Shown piece by piece: positions 51,835 through 60,918 of a stretch of 64,000 nt of DNA. Within the stretch, counting starts at the first letter, position 1. The number at the start of each line of letters is the position of its first letter. The stretch covers positions 62,001 through 126,000 of the forward strand of contig UCIV01000018.1 in the NCBI GenBank assembly GCA_900472575.1. The letters are read 5' to 3'. The notes under the pieces were generated by a model. The model saw nothing but the letters and a program-made list of their open reading frames with translations, did no database searches and was not told where the DNA came from. The DNA is from Hyphomicrobiales bacterium (GTDB lineage Bacteria; Pseudomonadota; Alphaproteobacteria; Rhizobiales; Rhizobiaceae). A program made the translations under genes and the position numbers.

Positions 51835-52413
51835 ATGACACGGACAGGAATTCGCCGCGGCCTTGTCGCCGTCACGCTGGCGGCTGCGCTCTGCCTTCCT
51901 CTTTCAGCCAGGATAGAAGCCAGCGAAGTACAGTCTGCAATTGCGGCCGGCAGTCTTGGTGCAGGGTTCAGAACCGGCAGGGTGACGGGTTACCCCGTCC
52001 CCCGCTTTGCATCGATCAAATCCGCAAATGCCCATATGCGCGTCGGCCCGTCGACGGATTATGCGACCAACTGGGTCTATTCGGCCCGTGGATTGCCGCT
52101 CGAGATCATCGAGGAATATGGCAACTGGCGGCAGGTCAGGGATCAGGACGGAACCAGCGGCTGGATGTTTGCGCCTCTCCTGTCAGGCAGACGCACGGCC
52201 GTGGTCGGCCCGTGGATGGCAAAATCCGTCAAACTGCATGACGCACCTCGCCCGTCGGCTTCGGTGATCGCCGAACTCGCCCCATCCGTGCGATTGAACA
52301 TCCGCAACTGCGACGGTTCATGGTGCGATGTGTCGCTGCAGACACGTCGCCTGTCAGGTTACGTCGCCCAAGCGGATCTCTGGGGCGTCTATCCGCACGA
52401 GCGGGTGGAGTAA
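51835..52413 (+). CDS. Periplasmic SH3-domain protein
   Basis: 192 residues with an N-terminal signal (GLVAVTLAAALCLPLSA, cleavage near RIEA-SEV) and two bacterial SH3 repeats. The first reads ANAHMRVGPSTDYATNWVYSARGLPLEIIEEYGNWRQVRDQDGTSGWMFAPLLSG; the second SVKLHDAPRPSASVIAEL ... NCDGSWCDVSLQTRRLSGYV. SH3 domains of this sort bind peptidoglycan. A longer form from a TTG at 51802 is possible. It lies 43 bases after the IalB-like gene. Confidence 0.85.
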   Translation: MTRTGIRRGLVAVTLAAALCLPLSARIEASEVQSAIAAGSLGAGFRTGRVTGYPVPRFASIKSANAHMRVGPSTDYATNWVYSARGLPLEIIEEYGNWRQVRDQDGTSGWMFAPLLSGRRTAVVGPWMAKSVKLHDAPRPSASVIAELAPSVRLNIRNCDGSWCDVSLQTRRLSGYVAQADLWGVYPHERVE

Positions 52414-52417
52414 CCTG

Positions 52418-53659
52418 CTAGCGCACGACGAAGCAGTCGATTGACCGGTTCTGCAGAACCGAGCAGGCTCGCGCGGCAGCGTCTCGATCGACAAATCCTG
52501 TCAGGCGGGCGCGAAAAACTTCACGGCCACCCGAACTCGATCCCTGGACGCTTGGTGCGATCTGGCCGAAATCGGCAAGCAGCGGCAATGCCGAATTCAG
52601 CGCACCCGTGGCTGCGGCCTGGCTTCCGGCCGCCGCGATCTGGATATCCCAAAGCGGCCCGCCCTGCTGGATGACGTTTTGTACTGGTTCAGCCTGCGGA
52701 ACCGTGACGTAAGGCGTAACGCTTGCAGCGTTCGCCGTTGTCCCGCCAAGAATGATTTCGGTGCGCGGTCGAGGTGTCGGCGCATTGGAGGTGAAGGCCG
52801 CAACGCCCTCGGCAGGACGTTTCTGCTGGCCCGAAGTCGCGACAGCAACACCCGGAAGACCGCCGCCCGGCAAAGCCTGATCGAGCAGTTCCGCCATGCG
52901 GTTGTCGCGCTGGCGCGCCGTATTGCCACCAAGCACGACGCCGATATAACGCCGCCCGTTGACCACGACGGCGCTGGCGAGATTGTAGCCCGATGCGTTG
53001 ACGAAGCCGGTCTTGATGCCATCCATGCCCGGATAGCGATACATCAGGTTGTTATGCCCTTTGATCGTGCGCCCGCGAAAGCTGAAGGAGCGCTGCGAGA
53101 AGATCTTGTATTCCCGCGGGTAATCACGGATGAGCGACAGCGCCAGCACCGCCATGTCGCGCGCCGTCGTCACCTGTGCGTTGTCCGGCAGACCCGATGC
53201 ATTTCGAAAAACCGTATTACGCATGCCGAGCTGACGCGCCTTTTTCGTCATCAGTACGCCGAAACGCTCTTCTGAACCGCCGAGATGATCGCCCATGGCG
53301 GCAGCCGCGTCATTGGCGGAGCGGATTGCCATGCCATAGACCGCCTCGCGCACGGTAATCGTCTGGCCTGCCGGTACGCCGAGTTTAAAGGGAATTTTCG
53401 ACGCTGCATTCTTCGTCATGACGATCCTGTCGTCCCAGCGAAGACGGCCGGTGCGCAAAGCCTCGAAGGTCAGATAGAGGGTCATCATCTTCGTCAGCGA
53501 GGCCGGATGATTGATGGTCTCCGCATTCTGCGAGGCAAGCACCTTCCCGCTCTGCACATCATAGATGTAATGCGCATAACCGGCCTCGGCCGTCCGGCTG
53601 ATTGAAAGAAAGGCGCCTGCCATAAACACGAACGCCATGATCCGCCGGATTAGAAGCAT
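52418..53659 (-). CDS. D-alanyl-D-alanine carboxypeptidase with SPOR domain
   Basis: 413 residues, penicillin-binding family S11. A signal peptide ends near AEA-GYAHY. The active site shows HPASLTKM (SxxK), RSANDAAAA (SxN) and GIKTGFVNASG (KTG). A proline- and alanine-rich linker leads to a C-terminal SPOR domain (DIQIAAAGSQAAATGALN ... SSGGREVFRARLTGFVDRDAAARACSVL), which binds denuded glycan at the division septum. It trims the terminal D-Ala of cell wall stem peptides. ATG 53659 has GGGGGAG four bases upstream. The SH3 protein gene is convergent. Confidence 0.93.
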   Translation of the reverse strand: MLLIRRIMAFVFMAGAFLSISRTAEAGYAHYIYDVQSGKVLASQNAETINHPASLTKMMTLYLTFEALRTGRLRWDDRIVMTKNAASKIPFKLGVPAGQTITVREAVYGMAIRSANDAAAAMGDHLGGSEERFGVLMTKKARQLGMRNTVFRNASGLPDNAQVTTARDMAVLALSLIRDYPREYKIFSQRSFSFRGRTIKGHNNLMYRYPGMDGIKTGFVNASGYNLASAVVVNGRRYIGVVLGGNTARQRDNRMAELLDQALPGGGLPGVAVATSGQQKRPAEGVAAFTSNAPTPRPRTEIILGGTTANAASVTPYVTVPQAEPVQNVIQQGGPLWDIQIAAAGSQAAATGALNSALPLLADFGQIAPSVQGSSSGGREVFRARLTGFVDRDAAARACSVLQNRSIDCFVVR

Positions 53660-53918
53660 TTGCTCCCCCTCGTTACTGCGGCCCATGAATACTGACCCAA
53701 CATGGTGCGAAAATGACCTGATCCGAAATTAAATCAAGTTCTTGACCTATGGTTAATTTGCTCGCCCACAACTCGTTTCAGCCGCAAAATACTGATCCCG
53801 TATCATAATACGACAAGGGCTGTGAATGTTTGCATTTTAACGAAATGGTTAACCTGAACTTTAAAGCCCACTTTCTAGCTTGCCCCCGAATCCAATCTCC
53901 AGAGGAGGAAAGCTCGGA

Positions 53919-54869
53919 ATGATTCCGATGTCTTCGAGGCTGACCCGCATGGTGCAAACGTCTCTGACCATCAAGGTCTTCGCGATTTGCTTCGTGTCCG
54001 TGCACGTACCGCTACTGGTGTTCATCGTCTATCTTGCGGGGGGCAATGGGGCAGAGCCCGAACCGGTCCTGCTTCTGCTTCTCGCCGCCACGGTGGCGGG
54101 AACGACCATATGCCTCCTGAGCCTCTGGTGGATGATCCGCCCGCTCAGCCAACTGGCGCAAGCAATCAAGATCTACCGCGCCAACGGCACTCCTGTACGT
54201 ATGCAGATAGATCGCAAGGACGAGATCGGCCTTCTGGCATCGACGGTGACGGCCATGGTGGCGGAAACCGAAACGCTTATGAACAAGCTGCGCCACCAGG
54301 CCATGACCGACCTCCAGACAGGCCTCGGCAACCGCCGCTGGCTGAACGAACGCGCCGCCGAAGAGCTGGCACGCGCCGAACGGCAGGGAGAGCCGTTGTC
54401 GATCATCGTGCTGGACCTCGACCGCTTCAAGGGTATCAACGACGGCCACGGCCACGAGACCGGCGACCGGGTACTGGTGGCAACCGGCGAAATCGTCAGA
54501 ACCTGCCTTCGCCCCTATGATCTTGCAGCGCGTATCGGCGGCGAGGAATTCTGTATTCTCTTGCCGCGCACCTCGCTCGACGATGCGGAAGCAATCAGCG
54601 AACGGCTGCGCGCGGCAATGGCGGCCACCACCGTACCGCCATTGCGCCAAGGCCGGATGACGGCAAGCTTCGGCATCTGCGCCGCCGGTCCCGGCGACCG
54701 GCTGCCTGACATGCTATTACGAGCCGATTTCGCCCTCTACGAAGCCAAGCGTGATGGCCGTAACTGCATCAGACGTGCACACGACACCAATACCGAAGAA
54801 GCAATCGCATCCGCAAAACTGGCACCGGCAAAGGCCGCGTCTCCGGTCAACGGTAAACACATCCTCTGA
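53919..54869 (+). CDS. Membrane-bound diguanylate cyclase (HAMP-like, GGDEF)
   Basis: 316 residues. Two membrane spans at about 18-40 and 48-72 leave almost no periplasmic part, then a HAMP-like linker, then a GGDEF domain. The active site is RIGGEEF; the inhibitory RxxD I-site (RPYD) lies five residues ahead, and DRFKGINDGHGHETGD is present. It should make c-di-GMP and be product inhibited. Start ATG 53919 has GAGGAGG upstream; alternatives lie nearby. It ends with a hairpin before bdhA. Confidence 0.9.
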   Translation: MIPMSSRLTRMVQTSLTIKVFAICFVSVHVPLLVFIVYLAGGNGAEPEPVLLLLLAATVAGTTICLLSLWWMIRPLSQLAQAIKIYRANGTPVRMQIDRKDEIGLLASTVTAMVAETETLMNKLRHQAMTDLQTGLGNRRWLNERAAEELARAERQGEPLSIIVLDLDRFKGINDGHGHETGDRVLVATGEIVRTCLRPYDLAARIGGEEFCILLPRTSLDDAEAISERLRAAMAATTVPPLRQGRMTASFGICAAGPGDRLPDMLLRADFALYEAKRDGRNCIRRAHDTNTEEAIASAKLAPAKAASPVNGKHIL

Positions 54870-54883
54870 CGCTCTGAACGCCG

Positions 54884-54906
54884 TCTGGCAACTGACCGTT
54901 GCCAGA
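54884..54906 (+). terminator. Hairpin after the GGDEF gene
   Basis: TCTGGCAAC (54884-54892), loop TGACC, GTTGCCAGA (54898-54906): a perfect 9-bp stem with only TTAG after it. It probably ends or weakens transcription from upstream before the bdhA operon. Confidence 0.55.
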
Positions 54907-54932
54907 TTAGCGACTTTGCGCATAACGTTCCG

Positions 54933-54955
54933 GCGCGGTGAGGGAGACACCGCGC
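54933..54955 (+). promoter_or_regulatory. Second hairpin in the bdhA leader
   Basis: GCGCGGTG (54933-54940), loop AGGGAGA, CACCGCGC (54948-54955), 25 bases before the bdhA start. The loop displays a GGGAG sequence like a ribosome-binding site, but the true one (GGGAGG, 54969-54974) lies downstream and is unpaired. Confidence 0.4.
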
Positions 54956-54980
54956 TCTAGGCGTTCTTGGGAGGAACAGC

Positions 54981-55757
54981 ATGAACAGATCCGTGGTTAT
55001 CACCGGCTCCACCAGCGGAATAGGCCTCGGCATTGCAAAGGCATTTGCGGCCGCGGGCGACAATGTCATCATCAACGGGTTCGGTGACAAGGACGAGATC
55101 GAGGCGATCCGTTCGTCGCTCGATGCGGCGGGCTCCGGCACGGTTCTCTATCATCCCGCCGACATGACGAAACCGGTCGATATCGAAGACCTGATCCTGA
55201 CGGCACGCGACAGCTTCGGCACGCTCGATGTTCTGGTCAACAATGCAGGCATCCAGCATGTCGCAAGGATCGAGGAGTTTCCGCCGGAAAAATGGGATCA
55301 GCTGATCGCCATTCTCCTGTCATCGGCCTTCCACACGATGCGCCACGCAATCCCGCTGATGAAAACCGCAGGCAAGGGCCGGATCATCAACGTCGCCTCC
55401 GCCCACGGCCTCGTCGCCTCCCCGTTCAAGTCGGCTTATGTGGCCGCCAAGCATGGCATCATGGGCCTGACCAAGACGGCGGCGCTGGAGCTTGCGCAGG
55501 AAAACATCACCGTCAACGCGATCTGCCCCGGCTTCGTGCTGACGCCGCTGGTCGAAAGGCAGATTCCCGATCAGGCACGCGAAAAGGGCATCAGCGAGGA
55601 AAGGGTCAAGGACGAGGTGATGCTGCGGCTGCAGGCGACCAAGGAATTCGTCGGCATAGACGAAGTGGCGGCCGCCGCGATCTATCTCGCTAGCGATGCG
55701 GCAAGGAGCATCACGGGCACACACATCTCCATCGACGGCGGCTGGACGGCGCAGTAA
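54981..55757 (+). CDS. bdhA: 3-hydroxybutyrate dehydrogenase
   Basis: 258 residues, the exact family size. It oxidises D-3-hydroxybutyrate to acetoacetate with NAD, in breakdown of stored polyhydroxybutyrate. SDR motifs: ITGSTSGIGLGIAKAF, VNNAGIQHV, ASAHGLVASPFKSAYVAAKHG (catalytic Ser-Tyr-Lys), NAICPGFVLTPLV. In Sinorhizobium meliloti bdhA precedes xanthine dehydrogenase genes in one transcript; here the same order holds, with 207 bases and a repeat pair between. Confidence 0.94.
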   Translation: MNRSVVITGSTSGIGLGIAKAFAAAGDNVIINGFGDKDEIEAIRSSLDAAGSGTVLYHPADMTKPVDIEDLILTARDSFGTLDVLVNNAGIQHVARIEEFPPEKWDQLIAILLSSAFHTMRHAIPLMKTAGKGRIINVASAHGLVASPFKSAYVAAKHGIMGLTKTAALELAQENITVNAICPGFVLTPLVERQIPDQAREKGISEERVKDEVMLRLQATKEFVGIDEVAAAAIYLASDAARSITGTHISIDGGWTAQ

Positions 55758-55762
55758 GCTGC

Positions 55763-55881
55763 CCCTCATTCCTGTCCTTGTGACAGGAATCCAGCCACGC
55801 GAAGTCCTTTGCGTGAAAAAGACTGTTTTGCGCCGCAGACGCGACGCTGCTGGATTTCTGTGACAAGCACAGGAATGAGGG
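55763..55881. repeat. Inverted pair of palindromic repeats between bdhA and xdhA (CTTGT-loop family)
   Basis: Left unit 55763-55795 and right unit 55849-55881 are inverted copies of 33 bases with three mismatches. Each is a hairpin with a CTTGT/ACAAG loop; two of the differences exchange C-G for G-C so pairing within each unit is kept. The same design is seen at 19256-19342. Confidence 0.78.
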
Positions 55882-55964
55882 TAAACTAATCGGCCCGCGA
55901 ACAGCCAAAATGGCGACCGGGTGATTCTTGACTGGGAGCCGGCAACGGCGGACGAAGGAGACCG

Positions 55965-57437
55965 ATGAATTCAGCCATCCGCTTCATCCTCAACGGGGAA
56001 GACGTGACCCTTGGAGATTTCTCACCCACGGACACGCTTCTGGATCATCTCCGCCTGACGCGGCGGTTGACGGGGACGAAGGAAGGATGCGCCGAAGGCG
56101 ATTGCGGTGCCTGCACCGTGCTGGTCGGCCGCCTGACTGAAACCGGCCTGCGCTACGAAGGCGTCAACGCCTGTATCAGGCTCCTCGGCTCCATGCACGG
56201 CACCCATATCGTGACGATCGAGCATCTGGCGGCATCGGACGGAACCCTGCATCCGGTACAGCAGGCGATGGTCGACTGTCATGGCTCGCAATGCGGCTTC
56301 TGCACGCCGGGCTTCGTCATGTCGCTTTACGGCCTTTGGCTTTCCAACGAAAATCCGAGCCGGGCCGAAATCGAAAGCGCGCTGCAGGGCAATCTCTGTC
56401 GCTGCACGGGTTACGAGCCGATCGTCAAGGCGGCCGAACAGGTGGCGAAGGCGCGGCCGAGCTCGCTCTTCGACCCGTTGGAACGTGACCGCACCGAGAT
56501 CATGGCAAAGCTCTGGTCGATCCGCTCGGCCATGGAGACCGTCGTCATCGAAAAGGACGGAGCGCGCTCAATCATCCCCGCATCACTCGAAGCTTTTGCC
56601 GAGGCGCTCGCAGATGAACCGCAAGCCACAATCGTCGCAGGCGCGACCGATGTCGGCCTATGGGTGACGAAGCAGATGCGCAGGCTCGACCCGGTCATCT
56701 TCATCAATCACCTCCCCGAGCTGCAGACCATCACCGTCGAGCAGAGCGGCATCACCATCGGCGCAGGCGTGAGCTACTCCGAGGCGCATGGTTTTCTAGA
56801 AGCGGTCATCCCCGCATTTGGCGCGCTGATAGATCGTATTGGTGGCCAGCAGGTGAGGAACGCCGGCACGATCGGCGGCAACATCGCCAACGGCTCGCCG
56901 ATCGGTGACACGCCGCCGCCGCTGATTGCACTCGGTAGCCAACTGACGCTGCGTTCCCATTCCGGCCGCCGCACCATGCCGCTCGAAAGCTATTTTCTGG
57001 ACTATGGCAAACAGGACCGCATGGCCGGTGAATTCGTCGAGAAGATCAGCGTGCCGCGCCCGCCGGAAAACGCCCATTTCGCCGTCTACAAGATTTCCAA
57101 GCGTCGCGACGAGGATATTTCCGCACTGTGTGGCGCCTTCAACCTGACGCTCGACATGGACGGCCATGTGGAAAATATCCGCATCGCCTTCGGCGGCATG
57201 GCGGCAACCCCGAAACGGGCGGTCCATGTCGAACAGGCGCTGATTGGCAAGTCCTGGCGATGGGAGACGATCGCCGCCGCTGGCGAGGCCTTCGATCAGG
57301 ATTACCAGCCGCTGACCGACTGGCGTGCAAGTGCGCAGTATCGCAGCCTGACGGCCAGGAACCTGCTCACCCGCTTCTTCCTGGAGACGGCAGGGGCCCC
57401 TGCACAATTGCAGCGCTTCGAGATGGAGGAGGTGTAG
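55965..57437 (+). CDS. xdhA: Xanthine dehydrogenase small subunit (iron-sulfur and FAD)
   Basis: 490 residues. Two [2Fe-2S] domains at the N terminus: EGCAEGDCGACTVLVGRL, then CGFCTPGFVMSLYGLW and NLCRCTGYEPIVKAA. A FAD_binding_5 domain begins near residue 190 (ATIVAGATDVGLWVTKQMR, GGQQVRNAGTIGGNIANGSPIGDTPP) and ends in a CO-dehydrogenase flavoprotein C-terminal domain. It passes electrons from the molybdenum subunit to NAD in oxidation of hypoxanthine and xanthine. GAAGGAG lies eight bases upstream. It stops two bases before xdhB. Confidence 0.95.
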   Translation: MNSAIRFILNGEDVTLGDFSPTDTLLDHLRLTRRLTGTKEGCAEGDCGACTVLVGRLTETGLRYEGVNACIRLLGSMHGTHIVTIEHLAASDGTLHPVQQAMVDCHGSQCGFCTPGFVMSLYGLWLSNENPSRAEIESALQGNLCRCTGYEPIVKAAEQVAKARPSSLFDPLERDRTEIMAKLWSIRSAMETVVIEKDGARSIIPASLEAFAEALADEPQATIVAGATDVGLWVTKQMRRLDPVIFINHLPELQTITVEQSGITIGAGVSYSEAHGFLEAVIPAFGALIDRIGGQQVRNAGTIGGNIANGSPIGDTPPPLIALGSQLTLRSHSGRRTMPLESYFLDYGKQDRMAGEFVEKISVPRPPENAHFAVYKISKRRDEDISALCGAFNLTLDMDGHVENIRIAFGGMAATPKRAVHVEQALIGKSWRWETIAAAGEAFDQDYQPLTDWRASAQYRSLTARNLLTRFFLETAGAPAQLQRFEMEEV

Positions 57438-57438
57438 G

Positions 57439-59775
57439 ATGGACAAGACCTCCTTTGAGATGAAGCCTGCGATCGACGGGCCGATGCATGTGTCGCGCAA
57501 ACATGATTCAGCACATAAGCATGTGACCGGAACCGCCGAATATATTGACGATATTCCCGAACCGGCAGGCACGCTGCATGGCGGGCTTGGCCTTGCCGAC
57601 AGGGCGCATGCGAAAATCCTTTCGATCGATCTCGATGCCGTCCGCGCCGCCCCCGGTGTTGTCTGGGTGATGACCGCCGAAGACATTCCCGGCGCAAACG
57701 ACGTCGCCTCAACCGGCAAGCATGACGAACCGCTACTCGCGACCGATCTCGTCCAGTTCCACGGCCAGCCGATCTTTGCCGTTTTTGCCGAGACGCGTGA
57801 CGAGGCACGCCGTGCAGCAAGGCTTGCGAAGATCGAGTACAGCGACCTCCCCCATTGGACGGATATCGACAGTGCGCGGGAGAACGGCGCGCCTCTTGTC
57901 ACCGAACCGATGACGCTCAGGCGCGGTGAGCCTGAAACCGAAATCGAGAAACCGCCCCTTCGAATTCAGGCCTCGATGAATATCGGCGGTCAGGAGCACT
58001 TTTATCTCGAAAGCCATATAGCCTTTGCCATTCCCGGCGAAGACGAGGACGTAACGGTCTGGTCATCCACCCAGCATCCGAGCGAGGTTCAGCACATGGT
58101 GGCGCATGTGCTCGGCGTTTCCAATCACGCGGTTGAGGTCAAAACCCGGCGCATGGGTGGCGGCTTCGGCGGCAAGGAAACCCAGAGCAACCAATTTGCG
58201 GCTCTCGCCGCCGTCGCGGCGAAGAAATTGAACCGGGCGGTAAAATTCCGCCCTGACCGCGATGAAGATATGTCGATCACCGGCAAGCGGCACGATTTCC
58301 GCGTCGATTACGACGTCGCCTTCGATGAGAAAGGCAGGATCCACGCGGTCGACGCGACCTATGCCGCGCGTTGCGGTTATTCCGCCGATCTCTCCGGCCC
58401 GGTCACCGACCGCGCCCTCTTTCATGCAGATAGTAGCTATTTCTACCCGCATGTGCGCCTCACCTCGCAGCCTTTGAAGACCCATACCGTCTCCAACACA
58501 GCCTTTCGCGGCTTCGGTGGGCCGCAGGGCTTGCTCGGCGGGGAACGGATCATCGAGGAGATCGCCTATGCGGTCGGCAAGGATCCGCTCGAAATCCGCA
58601 AGCTGAACTTTTACGGCCAGCGCGGATCGGGCCGCACGGTGACGCCCTATCATCAGGATATCCATGACAATGTGATCGCCCGCATTGTCGATGAGCTTGT
58701 GGCCTCATCCGACTACAAGAAACGCCGCAAGGCGATCCTGAAATTCAACGAGACAAGCCCGGTCATCCGCAAGGGCATCGCGCTGACGCCGGTGAAATTC
58801 GGCATCTCATTTACGTTGACCGCCTACAATCAGGCAGGCGCGTTGGTGCATGTTTATTCGGACGGTTCCATCCACCTGAACCATGGCGGCACCGAAATGG
58901 GCCAGGGCCTCTATACCAAGGTGGCGCAGGTCGTGGCCGATTGTTTCCAGGTCGATATCGACAGGGTAAAAATCACCGCGACAACGACCGGCAAGGTGCC
59001 CAATACCTCGGCAACAGCTGCCTCGTCCGGCTCGGACCTAAACGGCATGGCGGCCTATGACGCCTGCCGCCAGATCAAGGAAAGGCTGATCGAATTCGCC
59101 GCACGGCAATGGCAGGTCAATCGCGACCGGATCGAGTTCCTGCCCAACCGGGTAAAGATCGGCAACGAGATCGTCCCCTTCGACACCTTCATCAAGGCCG
59201 CCTATTTCGACCGGGTACAACTGTCGGCCGCCGGCTTCTACAAGACGCCGAAGATCCACTGGGACCGCGCCGCTGGCCGTGGCCATCCCTTCTATTATTT
59301 CGCCTATGGCGCAGCCGTCTCGGAAGTCTCGATCGACACGCTGACCGGCGAGTATATCGTCGAGCGCACCGACATTCTTCATGACGTCGGAAAGTCGCTC
59401 AACCCTGCCCTCGACATCGGTCAGATCGAAGGCGCCTTCGTTCAGGGCATGGGCTGGCTGACCACGGAAGAACTGTGGTGGGACGCCAAGGGACGCTTAC
59501 GCACCCACGCGCCCTCCACATACAAGATCCCGCTTGCTTCCGACCGGCCAAAAATCTTCAATGTGAAGCTCGCCGAATGGTCGGAAAATGCGGAACCGAC
59601 GATCGGTCGTTCCAAGGCGGTCGGCGAACCGCCCTTCATGCTGGCCATCTCGGTTCTCGAGGCGATCTCCATGGCGGTCGCAAGCGTTGCCGATTACGCC
59701 ATCTGCCCACGCCTCGACACCCCTGCGACACCGGAGCGGGTGCTTATGGCGGTGGAACGGATGAAAGCCTTATAA
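57439..59775 (+). CDS. xdhB: Xanthine dehydrogenase large subunit (molybdopterin)
   Basis: 778 residues. It binds the molybdopterin cofactor and oxidises hypoxanthine to xanthine and urate. Visible are the early HVTGTAEYIDD, the cofactor loop RRMGGGFGGKETQ, substrate-Arg region FRGFGGPQG, NHGGTEMGQGLYTKVAQV and the catalytic Glu in VGEPPFMLAISVLEAI near the end. The ATG follows the xdhA stop at once, with GGAGGTG just inside xdhA. The chaperone gene xdhC is not next in line but 2.3 kb away. Adenine deaminase at 12762 makes its substrate. Confidence 0.95.
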   Translation: MDKTSFEMKPAIDGPMHVSRKHDSAHKHVTGTAEYIDDIPEPAGTLHGGLGLADRAHAKILSIDLDAVRAAPGVVWVMTAEDIPGANDVASTGKHDEPLLATDLVQFHGQPIFAVFAETRDEARRAARLAKIEYSDLPHWTDIDSARENGAPLVTEPMTLRRGEPETEIEKPPLRIQASMNIGGQEHFYLESHIAFAIPGEDEDVTVWSSTQHPSEVQHMVAHVLGVSNHAVEVKTRRMGGGFGGKETQSNQFAALAAVAAKKLNRAVKFRPDRDEDMSITGKRHDFRVDYDVAFDEKGRIHAVDATYAARCGYSADLSGPVTDRALFHADSSYFYPHVRLTSQPLKTHTVSNTAFRGFGGPQGLLGGERIIEEIAYAVGKDPLEIRKLNFYGQRGSGRTVTPYHQDIHDNVIARIVDELVASSDYKKRRKAILKFNETSPVIRKGIALTPVKFGISFTLTAYNQAGALVHVYSDGSIHLNHGGTEMGQGLYTKVAQVVADCFQVDIDRVKITATTTGKVPNTSATAASSGSDLNGMAAYDACRQIKERLIEFAARQWQVNRDRIEFLPNRVKIGNEIVPFDTFIKAAYFDRVQLSAAGFYKTPKIHWDRAAGRGHPFYYFAYGAAVSEVSIDTLTGEYIVERTDILHDVGKSLNPALDIGQIEGAFVQGMGWLTTEELWWDAKGRLRTHAPSTYKIPLASDRPKIFNVKLAEWSENAEPTIGRSKAVGEPPFMLAISVLEAISMAVASVADYAICPRLDTPATPERVLMAVERMKAL

Positions 59776-59782
59776 AAACGCT

Positions 59783-59834
59783 TCGATATTTCGCTGCCGA
59801 GGCCTATTTTTACGGGTGAGGAGCGAAATATCGA
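59783..59834 (+). promoter_or_regulatory. 13-bp inverted repeat abutting the GNAT ribosome-binding site
   Basis: TCGATATTTCGCT (59783-59795) and AGCGAAATATCGA (59822-59834) match exactly across a 26-base spacer. The right arm runs straight into GGAGG (59835-59839), the ribosome-binding site of the GNAT gene. It could be an RNA element that sets access to the site, or an operator. Confidence 0.5.
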
Positions 59835-59844
59835 GGAGGCAGAC

Positions 59845-60351
59845 ATGACCATCACCATTCGTGCCGAACGTGCGGGCGACGAAGACGTGATCCACGACCT
59901 GACGCAGGCCGCATTCGCGCCCATGTCCTACAGTGCAGGAACCGAAGGGGCGATCATCCGGGCGCTTCGCGCCCGCGGTGACCTGACGCTTTCACTGGTG
60001 GCGGAAGACAATCACGAGATCATCGGCCATGTCGCCTTTTCACCCGTCACGATCGACGGCCATTACGACGACTGGTTCGGGCTTGGGCCGATTTCTGTGA
60101 GAGCTGACCGGCAGAAACAGGGTATCGGCCACGCGCTGATCCGAGAAGGGATCCATAAGTTGAAGGCGCTAGGCGCCAAAGGCTGCGCCCTGGTCGGAGA
60201 TCAGGCGGTCTATCAGGGCGTCGGCTTTGTCAGCGACGGACGGCTGACCCATGAAGGCGTGCCGGATATCTATGTGCAGCATCTCACGCTTTCGGGCCAT
60301 GCGCCCCATGGAGTGCTGACCTTTTCACCGGCTTTCGCAGTAAAACAGTGA
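59845..60351 (+). CDS. GNAT family N-acetyltransferase, YhbS-like
   Basis: 168 residues of the GNAT fold: ITIRAERAGDEDVIHDLTQAAF, IIGHVAFSPVTIDG, LGPISVRADRQKQGIGHALIREGIHKLKALGAKGCALVGDQAVYQGVGF. The acetyl-CoA pyrophosphate loop is RQKQGIGHAL. The acceptor is unknown; relatives are annotated as YhbS. A GGAGG site lies five bases before the ATG and next to an inverted repeat. Codon use equals the neighbours. It separates xdhAB from xdhC. Confidence 0.88.
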   Translation: MTITIRAERAGDEDVIHDLTQAAFAPMSYSAGTEGAIIRALRARGDLTLSLVAEDNHEIIGHVAFSPVTIDGHYDDWFGLGPISVRADRQKQGIGHALIREGIHKLKALGAKGCALVGDQAVYQGVGFVSDGRLTHEGVPDIYVQHLTLSGHAPHGVLTFSPAFAVKQ

Positions 60352-60547
60352 ACAGACAGCTAAATATTCGGAAGGATAGCTGCACGAAAACGTGCCTTTT
60401 CGGTTGCAACACCCATACCAAAGTATATCCACGATAAACATCAACACAATATCGGATAACAGGCGCTCCGGTATGATGGACCCATTGAAGATGCGAAGCC
60501 AAGGAACCTGATGATCCTCGGTTCACCGCATGAAAGAGGTCCGAAAG

Positions 60548-60799
60548 ATGATCCCTGTCTCGTTGCAGCAAATGCCGCCCGTCGCCCGACCTGCCTTCAA
60601 CGGGGATACCGCACCGGGCCGGGTGCACTATCTGCCGGGGCCGATCCCCACGATCGAACAGATCCTGTTGAAGCAGGCCGATCGCTACGCCGCGACGGGC
60701 AACGAAGCCGACAATCTGCTGAACGCACTCAAGCAGGACAACCACAATATGGAAGTCATGCTCTCGCAGCTTGCGGCACTCGCGGGCAGCCCGAGCTGA
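60548..60799 (+). CDS. Small hypothetical protein
   Basis: 83 residues, IPVSLQQMPPVARPAFNGD and TIEQILLKQADRYAATGNEADNLLNALKQDNHNMEVMLSQLAALAG, with a helical second half and no membrane span or signal. I chose ATG 60548 because AAAGAGG lies 11 bases upstream, inside a longer frame from 60530. A short hairpin (GAACC 60504, GGTTC 60520) precedes it. No family is recognised. It is convergent with the PAS-GGDEF gene, sharing the hairpin at 60856. Confidence 0.55.
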   Translation: MIPVSLQQMPPVARPAFNGDTAPGRVHYLPGPIPTIEQILLKQADRYAATGNEADNLLNALKQDNHNMEVMLSQLAALAGSPS

Positions 60800-60855
60800 A
60801 AACAGCAATCTGATCCTTGCCTCCCCGTCCCCTCCTCGAAAGGGATCGGATTGCA

Positions 60856-60888
60856 GAAGGCCGGCGGCTCCTCCCACCGCCGGCCTTC
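60856..60888. terminator. Hairpin between convergent genes
   Basis: GAAGGCCGGCGG (60856-60867) and CCGCCGGCCTTC (60877-60888) form a perfect 12-bp stem with a nine-base loop. There is no long T-run on either side, but the position between two convergent genes suits a shared terminator. Confidence 0.6.
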
Positions 60889-60918
60889 ACACTGATAAAT
60901 GCAGAAGCAGAACCTCGT

